From positions 1,860,001 through 1,924,000 of the forward strand of contig NZ_OY764190.1 of the NCBI RefSeq assembly GCF_963668215.1: a stretch of 64,000 nucleotides of DNA. The letters run 5' to 3'. Position numbers and translations under genes: made by a program. Below are positions 16,675 through 26,496 of this stretch, in pieces. Position 1 is the first letter of the stretch. Each line of letters begins with the position of its first letter. The notes below the pieces were generated by a model. It saw only the letters and a list, made by a program, of their open reading frames with translations. It was not told where the DNA came from and did not search any database. This DNA is from an uncultured Desulfosarcina sp. (lineage in GTDB: Bacteria; Desulfobacterota; Desulfobacteria; Desulfobacterales; Desulfosarcinaceae).

Positions 16675-19600
16675 ATGATAAAAACATCTGAATTAACCCC
16701 TCGCCAGAAAAAAATCGCCGTCATCGCCGCTGCAATCGGGCTGCTTTACATTCTTTTCGGCTTTATCGGGGCGCCGTTCATTGTACGCAATGTCCTGGAA
16801 AACAAGGTGGCCGCTGCCATCGACCGCCGGATCACGGTGGAAAGCGTACGGGTCAACCCCCTTACCCTGTCGCTGACACTGAGAAATTTATCCGTTCAGG
16901 AGCAAGACGGCGCACCCTTCGTGAAATCGGATGAGGTATACGCCAATCTGCAGACCTCTTCCCTTTTCAAATGGGCTCTGGTGCTCAAATCCGTACGGCT
17001 GGTCAATCCCGATATCCACCTGGTTCGCAGCGGGGAAACGACCTTCAATTTTTCGGATATCGGCGGCGGCAAGGCGCCGGAAAAAAGCCCGGAAGAAGAT
17101 TCGGCCGATTCAGGCGGCTTTGCCCTGGCGATCTATGACGCCCGCATCAGCGGCGGCACGCTTTCCATCGACGACCGGGTGGTCGGCGTTTCCCATCGCA
17201 TTGAAGATTTCAGTCTCAGCGTTACCGACTTCTCCTCCCGTCCGGCTGATACGGATGTCTACACCCTTTTCGATTTGGCGGCCCGCATCAATGGCGCTTC
17301 CTTTGCCCTGGATGGAAAAACCCGTCCCTTCGATTCGAAGCGGGAAACCCGTGCGGAAATCGAAATCGAGGACCTGGCCGTACCCCATTACCTGCCCTAT
17401 GTGACGCTGCCCGAGAACCTGAAGATCCATTCCCTTGTCGTGGAAACCGACTCGGAGATCGAATTCAGGATGCTGGAGGGCGACCGGCCGGAGCTGGTGG
17501 TGGCCGGCGTTACCGAACTCAACGCGTCGCGCCTGACGGACGGAAACGACGAGCCCTTCTTCAGCTACCCCCGCATCCGGATCGACCTGCTGCCCTCCCG
17601 GGTGCTCACCGGAGAAATCCGCCTGGCCGAACTGGACATATCGGCGCCGGAGGTTTTCCTCAAGCGGCTGGCTTCCGGCGACCTGTATTTGCCCTTTCTG
17701 GCCGCCAAGGCCCGCAAGGCAGCCAAAACCCGGGCCGCCGAAGACCCCAACGGCGAATTTCAACCGGTGGTCACCATCGACCGGATCGACCTGAAAAAGG
17801 GCATTGTTCATTTCAGCGACCTGTCCAACAGCGAGCCCTTTGCCACCACGATCACCGATCTGGGCCTGGAGGTGGACAATTTCGGCCTCAACAGCGACCG
17901 CACCGCCCGATACAGCCTGTCCCTGGAAACAGAGGCCGAGGAAAGCGTTGCCCTTTCCGGCACCGCTTCGCTGTCGCCCCTTCAGGCATCGGGGGATCTG
18001 ACGGTCGAGGATATCCAGGCTTCCCGGTATTTGCCGTATTACCAGGACCTTTTCGCGTTCAAGACCGTTGCGGGAACCCTCTCGCTGGGCGGCAACTACC
18101 GATTTCAGCAGGAAGACGACACCCCCCGCGTATCCCTGGCCGGCGTTCATTTCAAGGTCGAATCGCTCAAGGTGGTGGATGCTGATGATGAGGATGCGTT
18201 GCTGGCCGTCGGGCGAATGGAGGTAAGCGACACGACGGCAGACCTTCAGCAGCGCGAGATCACGGTAGGCCGCCTGGCGCTGGCCGATGCCGATCTTTCC
18301 GTCCTGCGGGAAAAGGACGGCAGCCTGAATTTGATGAAGGCCTTTATGCCCCGAGAAATGGCGGCTCCCGCCGCGACGGAGGAGGAAGCCATGCAAGCCG
18401 AACCCCAGGACGCTTCCGAACCGCCGCCGGCACCGCCTTTGGTGGTCAACCTCAACACCCTCGACGTTTCCGGTGTCAAGGTCGCCGTGGAAGACCGGGT
18501 GCCCGCAACGCCGCTCAAGATCCAGATGAGCGACATTGCCCTGTCGGCCAACGATCTGTCCACCAAGCCCGATTCCACCGGCAAGGCCGACCTCAGCCTC
18601 ACATGGGGCAAGGGGGGGAAGATCCAGGTGGGCGGCGACGTTACCGTCGAACCTTTGACCCTGGATATGGCCGTCAAGGTGCAGAAGATGGATATCCGTC
18701 CCTTTCAGCCCTACCTGTCCGAGCAGGCCGGCCTCATCGTCACCGAGGGATCTTTCGGCACCACCGGCCGGATGAAGCTGACGAGCCGGGCCGACGACGC
18801 CCCATCGATCACCTATACCGGTAAAGCCGGGCTCAACCGTTTTGCCTCGGTCGACCGTAAAAACGCCGATGACTTTCTCAAATGGGACGCCCTTGCGTTC
18901 GACAATCTCAACGTGAGCGTCAACCCCACCCGGCTCTCCATCGACCAGGTCTCCCTGGCCGATTTTTTCGCCCGGGTGATCGTGGATCCGGACGGCAGCG
19001 TCAACCTGGCGACCATGTTTGCCGGCCCCGAGGGGACGGCAACGCCATCCGGCGGCACGAACGGCGATCCGGCGCCGGAAACCGCCAATGCTGAAAAACC
19101 GCCCATTCGCATCAGTAAGGTATTGTTGAGCGGCGGGGATGTGGATTTCTCCGACCATTTCATCAAACCCAATTTCAACGCCAAATTCCACGATCTGGCA
19201 GGCCAGATCTCCGGGCTTGAATCCATGGCCGAAAAACGGGCCGATGTAGAGCTGGAGGGCATGTGGGCCAAACAATCCCCGGTAAAAATCACCGGTCAGA
19301 TCAACCCGTTGATTGCCGAGCCCTATGTGGATCTGAACCTGAACATTTCCGACATCGAGCTGAGCCCCTTTTCGCCCTACTCCGGCAAATACCTGGGCTA
19401 TGTCCTCGAGAAGGGCAAGCTGACCTTCAACGTGGCCTATCTCATGGAAAACCACCAGCTCGAAGGCAAGAACAGCATCTATATCGACCAGCTCACCCTC
19501 GGAGACACCGTGGACAGTCCGGAGGCGGTAAGCCTGCCCATCAAGCTGGCCGTGGCCCTGCTCAAGGACCGCGAGGGCAACATCGAGCTGGACCTGCCGG

Positions 19601-20295
19601 TCAGTGGCGACCTGGATGATCCCGAGTTCAAGATCGGCAAGGTGATCCTGACCGTTTTGAAAAATCTCATCGTCAAGCTGGTCACCTCGCCCTTCGCCGC
19701 CCTGGGCTCCCTGGCCGGAGGCGGTGAGGAGTTGAGCTACCTGGAATTCGATGCCGGCCAAGCGGAAATTGTTCAGGAAAATGCCGATAAATTGGACAAA
19801 CTGGCAAAAATCCTCTTCGAACGGCCGGGGCTGAAGCTCGATATCCAGGGCGCTGTCGAACCCGAGGCGGACCGCGAGGCCTTGCGCGTCCAATCACTGG
19901 AAAACCGGCTTAAAGCCCAAAAGCTGGAACAGATGGTCGCGGTGGGTGAAAGCGCCGTGCCCTTGGAAGAGATTGTCCTGAGTGAAGAGGAGCGGCCGGT
20001 TCTACTGGAAACGGTGTTCACCGCCGCCGCCCTTCCTCCGCCCGTGGACGACAGCGGCAACCCGGTCGAACTGACGCCGCAAGTCATGGAATCGTCGTTG
20101 CTGGCGAACACCGAGGTCACCCCGGACCAATACCGCGAACTGGCCAACCAGCGGTCCTTCAATGCCAAAAACTACCTGCTGGAATCGGGGCAGGTGGAGC
20201 GGGATCGGATTTTCATCGTGGAACCCCAACAAGGGGCTGTGGAAGATCGACAGGAAGGTCCGGCAGCCGGACGGGTAATTTTCAGCCTTAAATAG
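16675..20295 (+). CDS. Large DUF748 / AsmA-like envelope protein
   Basis: A 1206-residue protein with a single N-terminal membrane anchor (about 14-38, IAVIAAAIGLLYILFGFIG) and then repeated beta-rich DUF748 units (for example SVRVNPLTLSLTLRNLSV and PYSGKYLGYVLEKGKL), like the AsmA/TamB bridge-type proteins thought to hold lipids between the membranes. A helical OmpA-like tail starts near residue 1020 (ELSYLEFDAGQAEI) and has LANQRSFNAKNYL near the end. The annotated stop TAG is special: its G is the first base of an ISNCY element, yet the pre-insertion sequence would give the same TAG. The protein is therefore intact. Confidence 0.85.
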   Translation: MIKTSELTPRQKKIAVIAAAIGLLYILFGFIGAPFIVRNVLENKVAAAIDRRITVESVRVNPLTLSLTLRNLSVQEQDGAPFVKSDEVYANLQTSSLFKWALVLKSVRLVNPDIHLVRSGETTFNFSDIGGGKAPEKSPEEDSADSGGFALAIYDARISGGTLSIDDRVVGVSHRIEDFSLSVTDFSSRPADTDVYTLFDLAARINGASFALDGKTRPFDSKRETRAEIEIEDLAVPHYLPYVTLPENLKIHSLVVETDSEIEFRMLEGDRPELVVAGVTELNASRLTDGNDEPFFSYPRIRIDLLPSRVLTGEIRLAELDISAPEVFLKRLASGDLYLPFLAAKARKAAKTRAAEDPNGEFQPVVTIDRIDLKKGIVHFSDLSNSEPFATTITDLGLEVDNFGLNSDRTARYSLSLETEAEESVALSGTASLSPLQASGDLTVEDIQASRYLPYYQDLFAFKTVAGTLSLGGNYRFQQEDDTPRVSLAGVHFKVESLKVVDADDEDALLAVGRMEVSDTTADLQQREITVGRLALADADLSVLREKDGSLNLMKAFMPREMAAPAATEEEAMQAEPQDASEPPPAPPLVVNLNTLDVSGVKVAVEDRVPATPLKIQMSDIALSANDLSTKPDSTGKADLSLTWGKGGKIQVGGDVTVEPLTLDMAVKVQKMDIRPFQPYLSEQAGLIVTEGSFGTTGRMKLTSRADDAPSITYTGKAGLNRFASVDRKNADDFLKWDALAFDNLNVSVNPTRLSIDQVSLADFFARVIVDPDGSVNLATMFAGPEGTATPSGGTNGDPAPETANAEKPPIRISKVLLSGGDVDFSDHFIKPNFNAKFHDLAGQISGLESMAEKRADVELEGMWAKQSPVKITGQINPLIAEPYVDLNLNISDIELSPFSPYSGKYLGYVLEKGKLTFNVAYLMENHQLEGKNSIYIDQLTLGDTVDSPEAVSLPIKLAVALLKDREGNIELDLPVSGDLDDPEFKIGKVILTVLKNLIVKLVTSPFAALGSLAGGGEELSYLEFDAGQAEIVQENADKLDKLAKILFERPGLKLDIQGAVEPEADREALRVQSLENRLKAQKLEQMVAVGESAVPLEEIVLSEEERPVLLETVFTAAALPPPVDDSGNPVELTPQVMESSLLANTEVTPDQYRELANQRSFNAKNYLLESGQVERDRIFIVEPQQGAVEDRQEGPAAGRVIFSLK
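20289..20294 (+). repeat. 6-bp target duplication TAAATA, left copy
   Basis: The sequence TAAATA lies directly before the left end of the ISNCY-type element and is repeated at 21992-21997 directly after the right end. Confidence 0.8.
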
Positions 20296-21991
20296 TGTTC
20301 ATCCGCGAAAATAACTAACTGGAATAAAAAAGAAAAGCGCATTTTATGCTGGTATTTTCTCACTGTCTGTAGTATAAAGTATTTTGCCAAACACTTAAAA
20401 ATACTACGTAAACAAGAAAAAGGGCCGACATAAAATGCGCGAGAAACAACAAAAACAAATGCCGCTGATAAGTCTCCCCACGGGTCATCCCAGAGAAGTA
20501 GAACTGGAGATGATCAGCAAAATCCTGGACAAGACTCCTAACATTTACGATCATGTTCTGCAAGACCTCAACGGTGGCCTCAAGATAGAACGTCAACGAA
20601 CCGGGGCCAACGGTATGAGTGCCGAGCAGGTGACCCGCGCCGCGATTGTGATGAAGCTTTTCAACTTCACCTATGAAGACCTCGCCTTTCATATTTCCGA
20701 TTCCAGATCGCTCAGACGGTTTTGCAGAATCGGTATTTTCGATAAGGGCTTCAAGAAATCCGCCCTGAATGAAAATATCAAAAGGATCTGCCCTGAGACC
20801 TGGGAGCTTATTTCCCTGGACCTGTTGGCATATGCGAAGGACAACAACATCGAAAAAGGCAGAACGACCCGAGTCGATTGTACCGTCGTCGAGAGCAACA
20901 TCCACCCTCCTTGCGATTCCATGCAGTTGTATGACGCTGTGCGCGTGCTCGCGCGGTTGTTGACTCAAGCCCGGGATGACTTCAAAATTAAAATCGTTTT
21001 CACGGATCATCGTCGCCGTGCAAAAAGGCGGATGACCGCCATCCAATACGCAAAAGGGAAAAAGCAACGACTGTCTCCGTATAAAGACCTGCTCAAGGTC
21101 ACCCAAAAGTCCATCGGTTACGCGATCAAAGCCGAAGAAACGATAGGCGGAATCTGCACAACCAATTTTGAATTGCTTGGCTTATTGAACAGCATCAAAC
21201 ATTACAGCGATTTGGCCCGTCAGGTCTACGACCAGACCTATCGCCGGGTTATTCAAGGCGAAAGCGTATCGGCCGACCAGAAGGTATTCTCGATTTTCGA
21301 GGAACACACGGACATCATCATCAAAGACCGCCGGGATAACCATTATGGCCATAAGATTTGCCTGACCGGTGGAGCCTCGAACCTTATCCTCGATTGTGTC
21401 GTTCTTGAGGGCAATCCCGCAGATAGCACACTGGTTGAACAGATGCTGGATCGCCAGAAATCGGCTTACGGACGCTACCCGCTGAAAGTTGCCCTGGACG
21501 GTGGCTTTGCATCCAAAGGCAATCTGAACACGGCCAAGGCCAAAGGCGTCAAAGATGTCTGCTTTGCCAAAAAACGGGGTCTTGAAGAGATTGACATGTG
21601 TCGCAGTCACTATGTTTACAAAAAGCTCAGACAGTTCCGTGCCGGTATCGAATCGGGCATATCCTGGCTCAAACGCAGTTTCGGCTTGACCCGGTGCACG
21701 TGGAAAGGTTTTCGTTCTTTTAAAAGCTACGTGCTTTCGTCGGTGGTCGCGGCCAACCTGCTGACGATCGCTCGAAAGCAATTGGCTCCTGCTGGATAAC
21801 CTCACAACCTGAGAAAATTCAGTTACTGAAATCCAGAGAGCAGGTGCGTCCGGAGGCGTGCTTTTTTAGAGTATTTACCCATATCCTTGTCGGGCTTTCA
21901 ATGTGCCGTGTCTTGGAGGATTCTATTCCTCACGTTACCCGATTTTTACTTCTCGACGCACTGCTTAAACCTGCAATTTATGGACGGACAC
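20295..21991 (+). mobile_element. ISNCY-type insertion sequence, 1697 bp
   Basis: The element is bounded by imperfect inverted repeats, GTGTTCATCC on the left and GGACGGACAC (reverse complement GTGTCCGTCC) on the right, 8 of 10 matching, and by 6-bp direct repeats TAAATA. It carries one transposase gene on the plus strand. About 190 bp at the right end are non-coding. It sits exactly at the stop codon of the DUF748 gene and upstream of the convergent histidine kinase, so no gene is damaged. Ends and duplications were read by eye. Confidence 0.85.
20435..21799 (+). CDS. ISNCY family transposase
   Basis: A 454-residue DDE-type transposase. The segment ICPETWELISLDLLAYAKDN, followed by RTTRVDCTVVESNIHPPCDS (first catalytic Asp) and the lines LDGGFASKGNL (second Asp) and GIESGISWLKRSFGLTRC (catalytic Glu), match the ISNCY group. 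It is uninterrupted and could be active. The 140 bp upstream carry the left inverted repeat and presumably the promoter. There is no second frame or frameshift. Confidence 0.9.
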   Translation: MREKQQKQMPLISLPTGHPREVELEMISKILDKTPNIYDHVLQDLNGGLKIERQRTGANGMSAEQVTRAAIVMKLFNFTYEDLAFHISDSRSLRRFCRIGIFDKGFKKSALNENIKRICPETWELISLDLLAYAKDNNIEKGRTTRVDCTVVESNIHPPCDSMQLYDAVRVLARLLTQARDDFKIKIVFTDHRRRAKRRMTAIQYAKGKKQRLSPYKDLLKVTQKSIGYAIKAEETIGGICTTNFELLGLLNSIKHYSDLARQVYDQTYRRVIQGESVSADQKVFSIFEEHTDIIIKDRRDNHYGHKICLTGGASNLILDCVVLEGNPADSTLVEQMLDRQKSAYGRYPLKVALDGGFASKGNLNTAKAKGVKDVCFAKKRGLEEIDMCRSHYVYKKLRQFRAGIESGISWLKRSFGLTRCTWKGFRSFKSYVLSSVVAANLLTIARKQLAPAG

Positions 21992-21997
21992 TAAATA
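21992..21997 (+). repeat. 6-bp target duplication TAAATA, right copy
   Basis: Matches the copy at 20289-20294; together they flank the ISNCY-type element. Confidence 0.8.
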
Positions 21998-22054
21998 GCA
22001 CGCACCCGGCATTCATGATCGACGGGCTCGTAAAAAGGTCGATTTGCGGGTCCG

Positions 22055-24412
22055 TCACGATCTATCCAGCACCTCTCTTACTTTGCCGGACAAGGCCTCG
22101 ACACTGAAGGGTTTTTGTATCAATTGCACGCCGTCATCCAGGACCCCGTGGTGGGCAATCACACTATCGGTATAGCCCGACATGTAGAGAACCCGAATGT
22201 TTGGGTATTTTTCGGCGACTTTGGCGAAGAGGTCTTTTCCGTTCATATCGGGCATGACCACATCGGTTAGCAGCAAATCCACGGAACCGTCGAACGAAGA
22301 AAGGGTTTTCAACGCTTCGGGACCGTTTTCCGCCACAAGAATCGTGTATCCCAGCCGATCAAGAATCCTATGGCTAAGCAAACGCACCGTATCGCTGTCT
22401 TCAACAAGTAAAATGGTTTCGGAACCTTTATGCCCGCTGGCCGGGATTTTCCTTGCGTGCTTTTCAACAGGGACGTCTTCCGAGGCCGGCAAAAGAACTT
22501 CGAAAGCGGTGCCTTTTCCCGGTTGGCTTTCAACCCAAATGTTTCCTCCGTGCTGCTTTACGATGCCATAAACGGTCGCCAGTCCCAGACCGGTTCCCTG
22601 GGTTCCTTTGGTCGAATAAAACGGTTCGAAGATCTGTTCCTGAATTTTTTCATCCATTCCACAGCCGGTGTCACATATCGTCAGTTTGGTGTACAACCCC
22701 GCCCGGGAACCGGGTCGTTTCGCCGTATCGCGCTCGTCCAACTCCGCCATTCCCGTTTTCAATGTCAGCCTGCCGCCTTTTGGCATCGCATCCTGGGCAT
22801 TTACAGACAGGTTCATAATTACTTGCTCAATCTGTCCGATGTCCGCCTTGATGGCAGGGATATCAGGGGCAAGAATGACATCGATGTCGATGTCTTCCCG
22901 AATCGTTCGCTTTAGCAGCCCATTAAATGCTTCGACAATCTCGTTCAAATCCGCCGTCTTGTACTCCAGGGTCTGTTTGCGGCCAAAAGCCAGAAGCTGG
23001 TGAACCAAATCCTTGGCACTGTTTCCGGCTCTGACGATCTGATGCAAAAACTCATGTCTCTCGTCATCAGGACCGAGCCCCTCCAACAGTAGTTCGCCGT
23101 AGCCGATAATTGGCGTAAGCAGGTTGTTTAAATCATGCGCAACCCCGCCCGCCAGCCGTCCAATGGCTTCTACTTTCTGGGCTTGCCGGTATTGGGTTTC
23201 GATCTTAGCCTTTTCCTGTTCTGCCTGTTTTCGTTCGGTGACGTCACGGACAACGGCTATAATTACGGGTCTCCCGTACTGCTCAACGATGTTTGCGTTT
23301 ATTTCAACCGGAAACGCTTCTCCGGATTTCTTGATGTGGATCGCCTCGAAGACCTGGTGTTTTGTTTCAAGCAGCATTTTTCTATGCTCGGGAGTTGCAT
23401 GCTGCTCAACATCTATTTTTTTCGTGATGTCCTGAGCCGTTAGCTTGAGAAATTCGTCCCTTGAATATCCGTACCGCTGGCAGGCGATATTGTTGACTTC
23501 GATGAACGGAGCAAAGCCCTTTTCCTGAAGAGGGTGTACGAAAATGGCGTCATTGAGAGAACTGAAAAAAATTCTGAACCGCTCTTGATAGGCCTGCACC
23601 GCCTCCTCGGCCCGCTTGCGATCTGAAATGTCGATAAAGCTTTCAATAAAACACTCCCGTTCGTTTAATATCGCTCTGGAAACGGATTTGAGTATTTCTG
23701 TCTGACTTCCATCGGTTCTCAACAGCAACGCTTCGGTGTTGTTCACCATCTCACCCATCTCCGTGAGGGGGCAATTTCCCTGCGCCTCCGGACAAAGGAA
23801 CCGATGGCAAACACTCCCGAGAATCTCTTCTGGTTTTGCGCCGATCATATCCGCGGCCGCTGGATTGATATCCAAAATCGTGTGCGTTTTTGCATCGATT
23901 ACGATCAATCCACTCTGAATCGACTTCAGAATTGTTTCGTTATGCTCTTTCGCCTGACGAAGAGATGTCAACATCTTCTTGAGTTCCGTGATATCGCGGC
24001 CAATACCCCGGAATCCAATGGGTTCTCCCCGGGAGTCGGTTACCAGGGATACCGTAGCTTCGATAACTTTTATGGACCCATCTTTTCTTCTAAACTCCCA
24101 AGCGACCCCTTTTGCGGCTTTTCCGGTCCTGTATACCTGGTTAAAAATTTTAAATACCTTTTCGGCGTTGCGACTATCGACAAACTCGCGATTGTTCCTC
24201 CCTTTCAGTTCGTTCTCGGGGTAACCCAGCATCTTGCAGAAGGCTCTGTTGAAAAACTGAAAGTTACCGCCGAGATCGACCTCCAGATAGCTGTCCTCTA
24301 TACCGTCTAAAATCGTTCGATATCGCTCTTCATTAGGGAGCAACGAGCCGTAGGCCGGTGAAGACAAAAACTTCGCTGGTTCATTTTGCTTGGACGTCTT
24401 GTTTTTTATCAT
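22055..24412 (-). CDS. Soluble three-PAS hybrid histidine kinase / response regulator
   Basis: A 785-residue protein with no membrane helix: PAS (about 30-145), PAS (about 155-265), PAS (about 275-395), HisKA with the phospho-His in GGVAHDLNN (H426), HATPase (NLSVNAQDAMP, CDTGCGMD, GTGLGLATVYG), and a C-terminal receiver with the phospho-Asp in LLLTDVVMPDMNG. The second PAS holds a cysteine group VCHRFLCPEAQGNCP (C202, C207, C214), a pattern seen in many anaerobe kinases and possibly metal- or redox-binding. There is no DNA-binding output domain and no partner gene beside it. No clear ribosome binding site precedes the ATG. Confidence 0.92.
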   Translation of the reverse strand: MIKNKTSKQNEPAKFLSSPAYGSLLPNEERYRTILDGIEDSYLEVDLGGNFQFFNRAFCKMLGYPENELKGRNNREFVDSRNAEKVFKIFNQVYRTGKAAKGVAWEFRRKDGSIKVIEATVSLVTDSRGEPIGFRGIGRDITELKKMLTSLRQAKEHNETILKSIQSGLIVIDAKTHTILDINPAAADMIGAKPEEILGSVCHRFLCPEAQGNCPLTEMGEMVNNTEALLLRTDGSQTEILKSVSRAILNERECFIESFIDISDRKRAEEAVQAYQERFRIFFSSLNDAIFVHPLQEKGFAPFIEVNNIACQRYGYSRDEFLKLTAQDITKKIDVEQHATPEHRKMLLETKHQVFEAIHIKKSGEAFPVEINANIVEQYGRPVIIAVVRDVTERKQAEQEKAKIETQYRQAQKVEAIGRLAGGVAHDLNNLLTPIIGYGELLLEGLGPDDERHEFLHQIVRAGNSAKDLVHQLLAFGRKQTLEYKTADLNEIVEAFNGLLKRTIREDIDIDVILAPDIPAIKADIGQIEQVIMNLSVNAQDAMPKGGRLTLKTGMAELDERDTAKRPGSRAGLYTKLTICDTGCGMDEKIQEQIFEPFYSTKGTQGTGLGLATVYGIVKQHGGNIWVESQPGKGTAFEVLLPASEDVPVEKHARKIPASGHKGSETILLVEDSDTVRLLSHRILDRLGYTILVAENGPEALKTLSSFDGSVDLLLTDVVMPDMNGKDLFAKVAEKYPNIRVLYMSGYTDSVIAHHGVLDDGVQLIQKPFSVEALSGKVREVLDRS

Positions 24413-24755
24413 GGTATCAGCGTGGGAAATTGTTTAGCCGATCACGGTTGCGCCTTCCTCGACGATGGGGCTTCTATTTCTTCGGGCGGATGGTATCCAC
24501 CCAGATTCCTTGATGATATCAACTTGCTACACGGAATGAAAACGAAGTGCTCAGAATCGGAAATGCATTTGCAACTAGCGGGGGAACATTGTTCTGGAAA
24601 ATTATTCCAACAAAGCGGCAACCGGAAGGAACGGCAACAATTGCTATCGATTACAATAAGATAGTTTGTTTGGGCGAGTCAAGTGTCAATTCAACGCCCG
24701 CCAACGGTGTCGACGCTGCTGTAACTTGTGATTGGCAGCGTCTTCCCAGTATGGC
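24413..24755. other. 343-bp gap with no recognised gene
   Basis: Lies between the start of the histidine kinase and the end of the EI24 gene, both on the minus strand. It should hold the kinase promoter and the end of the long tolC-EI24 operon. Base composition is more AT-rich than its neighbours. I see short open frames without convincing start signals, and no hairpin, repeat or IS remnant that I can support. Confidence 0.5.
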
Positions 24756-25502
24756 TTACGCCGAGGAATTCGTGCTCTTATTCCCCGCATTCCCCTGCTG
24801 ATCAAGATGATACAGGGTCGCCCCCACCGGCGCGAAGCTGAGAAAAAGCAGGTTCAATACGGGAACGAGAAACGGCAGGCCGAACCCCAGGTGAAACAAA
24901 AAGGTCTTGCCCAGCGACTTGAAGCGTCGGCCGAAGGGGATCAGGTTGCGGGCGGGGATGAGGTCGGTGTTGTCCCAGGCCAGAAAGATCACCGCCGTCA
25001 ACGGGCCGATGAAGGTCAGAACCGGTCCCAGGGGGGTGAACCATCCCAGCACCATGATCAGCAGGGTGAGCACAACCGGTATGATATTGCGGGGAACCTC
25101 CTGGCGGATCAGAAACCCCATCTGGGTCAACAGGGTCGCCTCAGGCGCCGCGGCAGCCTGGCCGGTGACCAGTCGTTCGGTGATGCGCGACATCCAATCC
25201 ATGATCAGCACGGCAAAGAGCACCTGGGCCAGCAGATAGGCCGCCACCGCCGACACGCCCATAAGCAGCAGGGTCAGCAGCCAGGAGGCCAGGTACCAGA
25301 TCCAGACGATCCAGGGGCTTTCGGGCTGCTGCCACAAAAGGGCCAGGATGTCCGCATGCTTGGCCAGAACCACGCCGGAAAGCCCGATCGTCAAAACAGC
25401 CACGACGACGAAACGTAAAAGCCCCAGCAGCAATAGCCGGGGGGTCCGGACCCCCATCCACAACCCCTTCAGATTATACTTGATGCCTGAAAAAAAATTC
25501 AT
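24756..25502 (-). CDS. EI24 domain membrane protein (CysZ/EI24-like)
   Basis: A 248-residue integral membrane protein with about five or six hydrophobic stretches. The start MNFFSGIKYNLKGLWMGV and the end (FLFHLGFGLPFLVPVLNLLFLSFAPVGATLY) match the EI24 family, which includes the sulfate permease CysZ. A role in sulfate or in division cannot be told from the sequence. It begins 4 bp after the YibQ-like gene and is the last gene of the tolC-ftsEX operon. Confidence 0.85.
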   Translation of the reverse strand: MNFFSGIKYNLKGLWMGVRTPRLLLLGLLRFVVVAVLTIGLSGVVLAKHADILALLWQQPESPWIVWIWYLASWLLTLLLMGVSAVAAYLLAQVLFAVLIMDWMSRITERLVTGQAAAAPEATLLTQMGFLIRQEVPRNIIPVVLTLLIMVLGWFTPLGPVLTFIGPLTAVIFLAWDNTDLIPARNLIPFGRRFKSLGKTFLFHLGFGLPFLVPVLNLLFLSFAPVGATLYHLDQQGNAGNKSTNSSA

Positions 25503-25506
25503 TGGA

Positions 25507-26496
25507 TCAGCCTTGTTGAAACGCGACTACATTTGAGGCATGGGTTAAAAAAACCGATTCCTTCAGCTCCGGCAGCATCTCCTTTAACACCTTGAGTGTA
25601 ACCGGATGCGGGTGGGCGATGCCGATGGCATATCCCTGTTTTTGGGCACGCTTGATCAGCAGCTTGAGCTGCTTTCGCACGAATTTTTCGGTCTGGATAT
25701 GATCGATGAACACATCCCTTTCGGCGAAAGGCAGGTGCAGCAGTTCGGCTGAGGGCCGGCACAGGGTTTCTGCCGTCGTACGGCTGTCCACAAAAAAGAG
25801 CTGTCGCTTTTTCAAAATGGTGAAGATTTGGCGCATCTGGGCGGCGGATGCCGTCAGTTTGGAGCCCATATGGTTGTTCACCCCTTTCACGCCGGGAATG
25901 CGGGCCAGGTTCTCGTTGAGCTGGGCGATGAGCGCGTCGGGTGTCATGGAGGTCAGAAGCGCACCGGGCCCGGGATTGACGTCCGGGTAGTTGTCCGGTT
26001 CCATGGGCTGGTGCAGCATGATCTCGACATCCTTTTTCAAGGCCTTGTCGATAATGCTGTGATTGAAGGTGCCCATGGGAAGAACGGAAAACGTCAGGGG
26101 CACCTCCAGGCCCAGAAAGCCGTCGGCCATTTTGCGGTCATAGCCGATATCGTCGATAATGATGGCCACGGGAATCCCGTTGGTCACCGGTTTGATCCGT
26201 TGAATGGGCGCTGGCGGAGGAACAGCCTCCCGGTTAAAGGCTTCGTAATCCGGAACGCTGTGGTGCACCGGCCCGGCTTCGGGCTCACGGATGGGAATCG
26301 GCTTGGGCGCCGGCGCCACACTCGGCGCCGGCCGCATGAGCAGATGGTTGGCCAGCAGACCCGCCGCGATCACCAGGCACACCAGAATGGTCAGCCCGGC
26401 GATGATTTTCATCAATTGAAGCTTGGGACTGAAAGCGGTTTTTCTCTTTTTTTTCGGAGCCCGGGCCTTGGGTTTGGGGCTGCGCTTTTTAGCCAT
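25507..26496 (-). CDS. Divergent polysaccharide deacetylase family protein (YibQ-like)
   Basis: A 329-residue protein with a lysine-rich N-terminus, one membrane anchor (about 30-50) and a Pro-rich linker, then the divergent polysaccharide deacetylase fold: VAIIIDDIGYD (metal Asp pair near residue 114), LHQPMEP (His), NNHMGSKLTA (His) and FFVDSRTT, ending with IGIAHPHPVT. The metal-site residues are kept. The family is usually encoded directly next to the EnvC-Ctp genes, as here, which suggests a role in cell-wall remodelling or envelope quality control. It overlaps the S41 protease gene by 8 bp. Confidence 0.88.
   Translation of the reverse strand: MAKKRSPKPKARAPKKKRKTAFSPKLQLMKIIAGLTILVCLVIAAGLLANHLLMRPAPSVAPAPKPIPIREPEAGPVHHSVPDYEAFNREAVPPPAPIQRIKPVTNGIPVAIIIDDIGYDRKMADGFLGLEVPLTFSVLPMGTFNHSIIDKALKKDVEIMLHQPMEPDNYPDVNPGPGALLTSMTPDALIAQLNENLARIPGVKGVNNHMGSKLTASAAQMRQIFTILKKRQLFFVDSRTTAETLCRPSAELLHLPFAERDVFIDHIQTEKFVRKQLKLLIKRAQKQGYAIGIAHPHPVTLKVLKEMLPELKESVFLTHASNVVAFQQG

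Noticed and set aside
17110..19893. A 927-codon open frame on the minus strand
   Set aside because: It is antisense to the well supported DUF748 gene; its composition is rich in Gly, Gln, His and Val as expected for the shadow of a GC-rich coding strand, and it lacks a start signal or any known domain.
24413..24755. Possible small gene or IS remnant between the hybrid kinase and EI24
   Set aside because: Short frames have no ribosome site or recognisable protein, and no inverted repeats or duplications were found.
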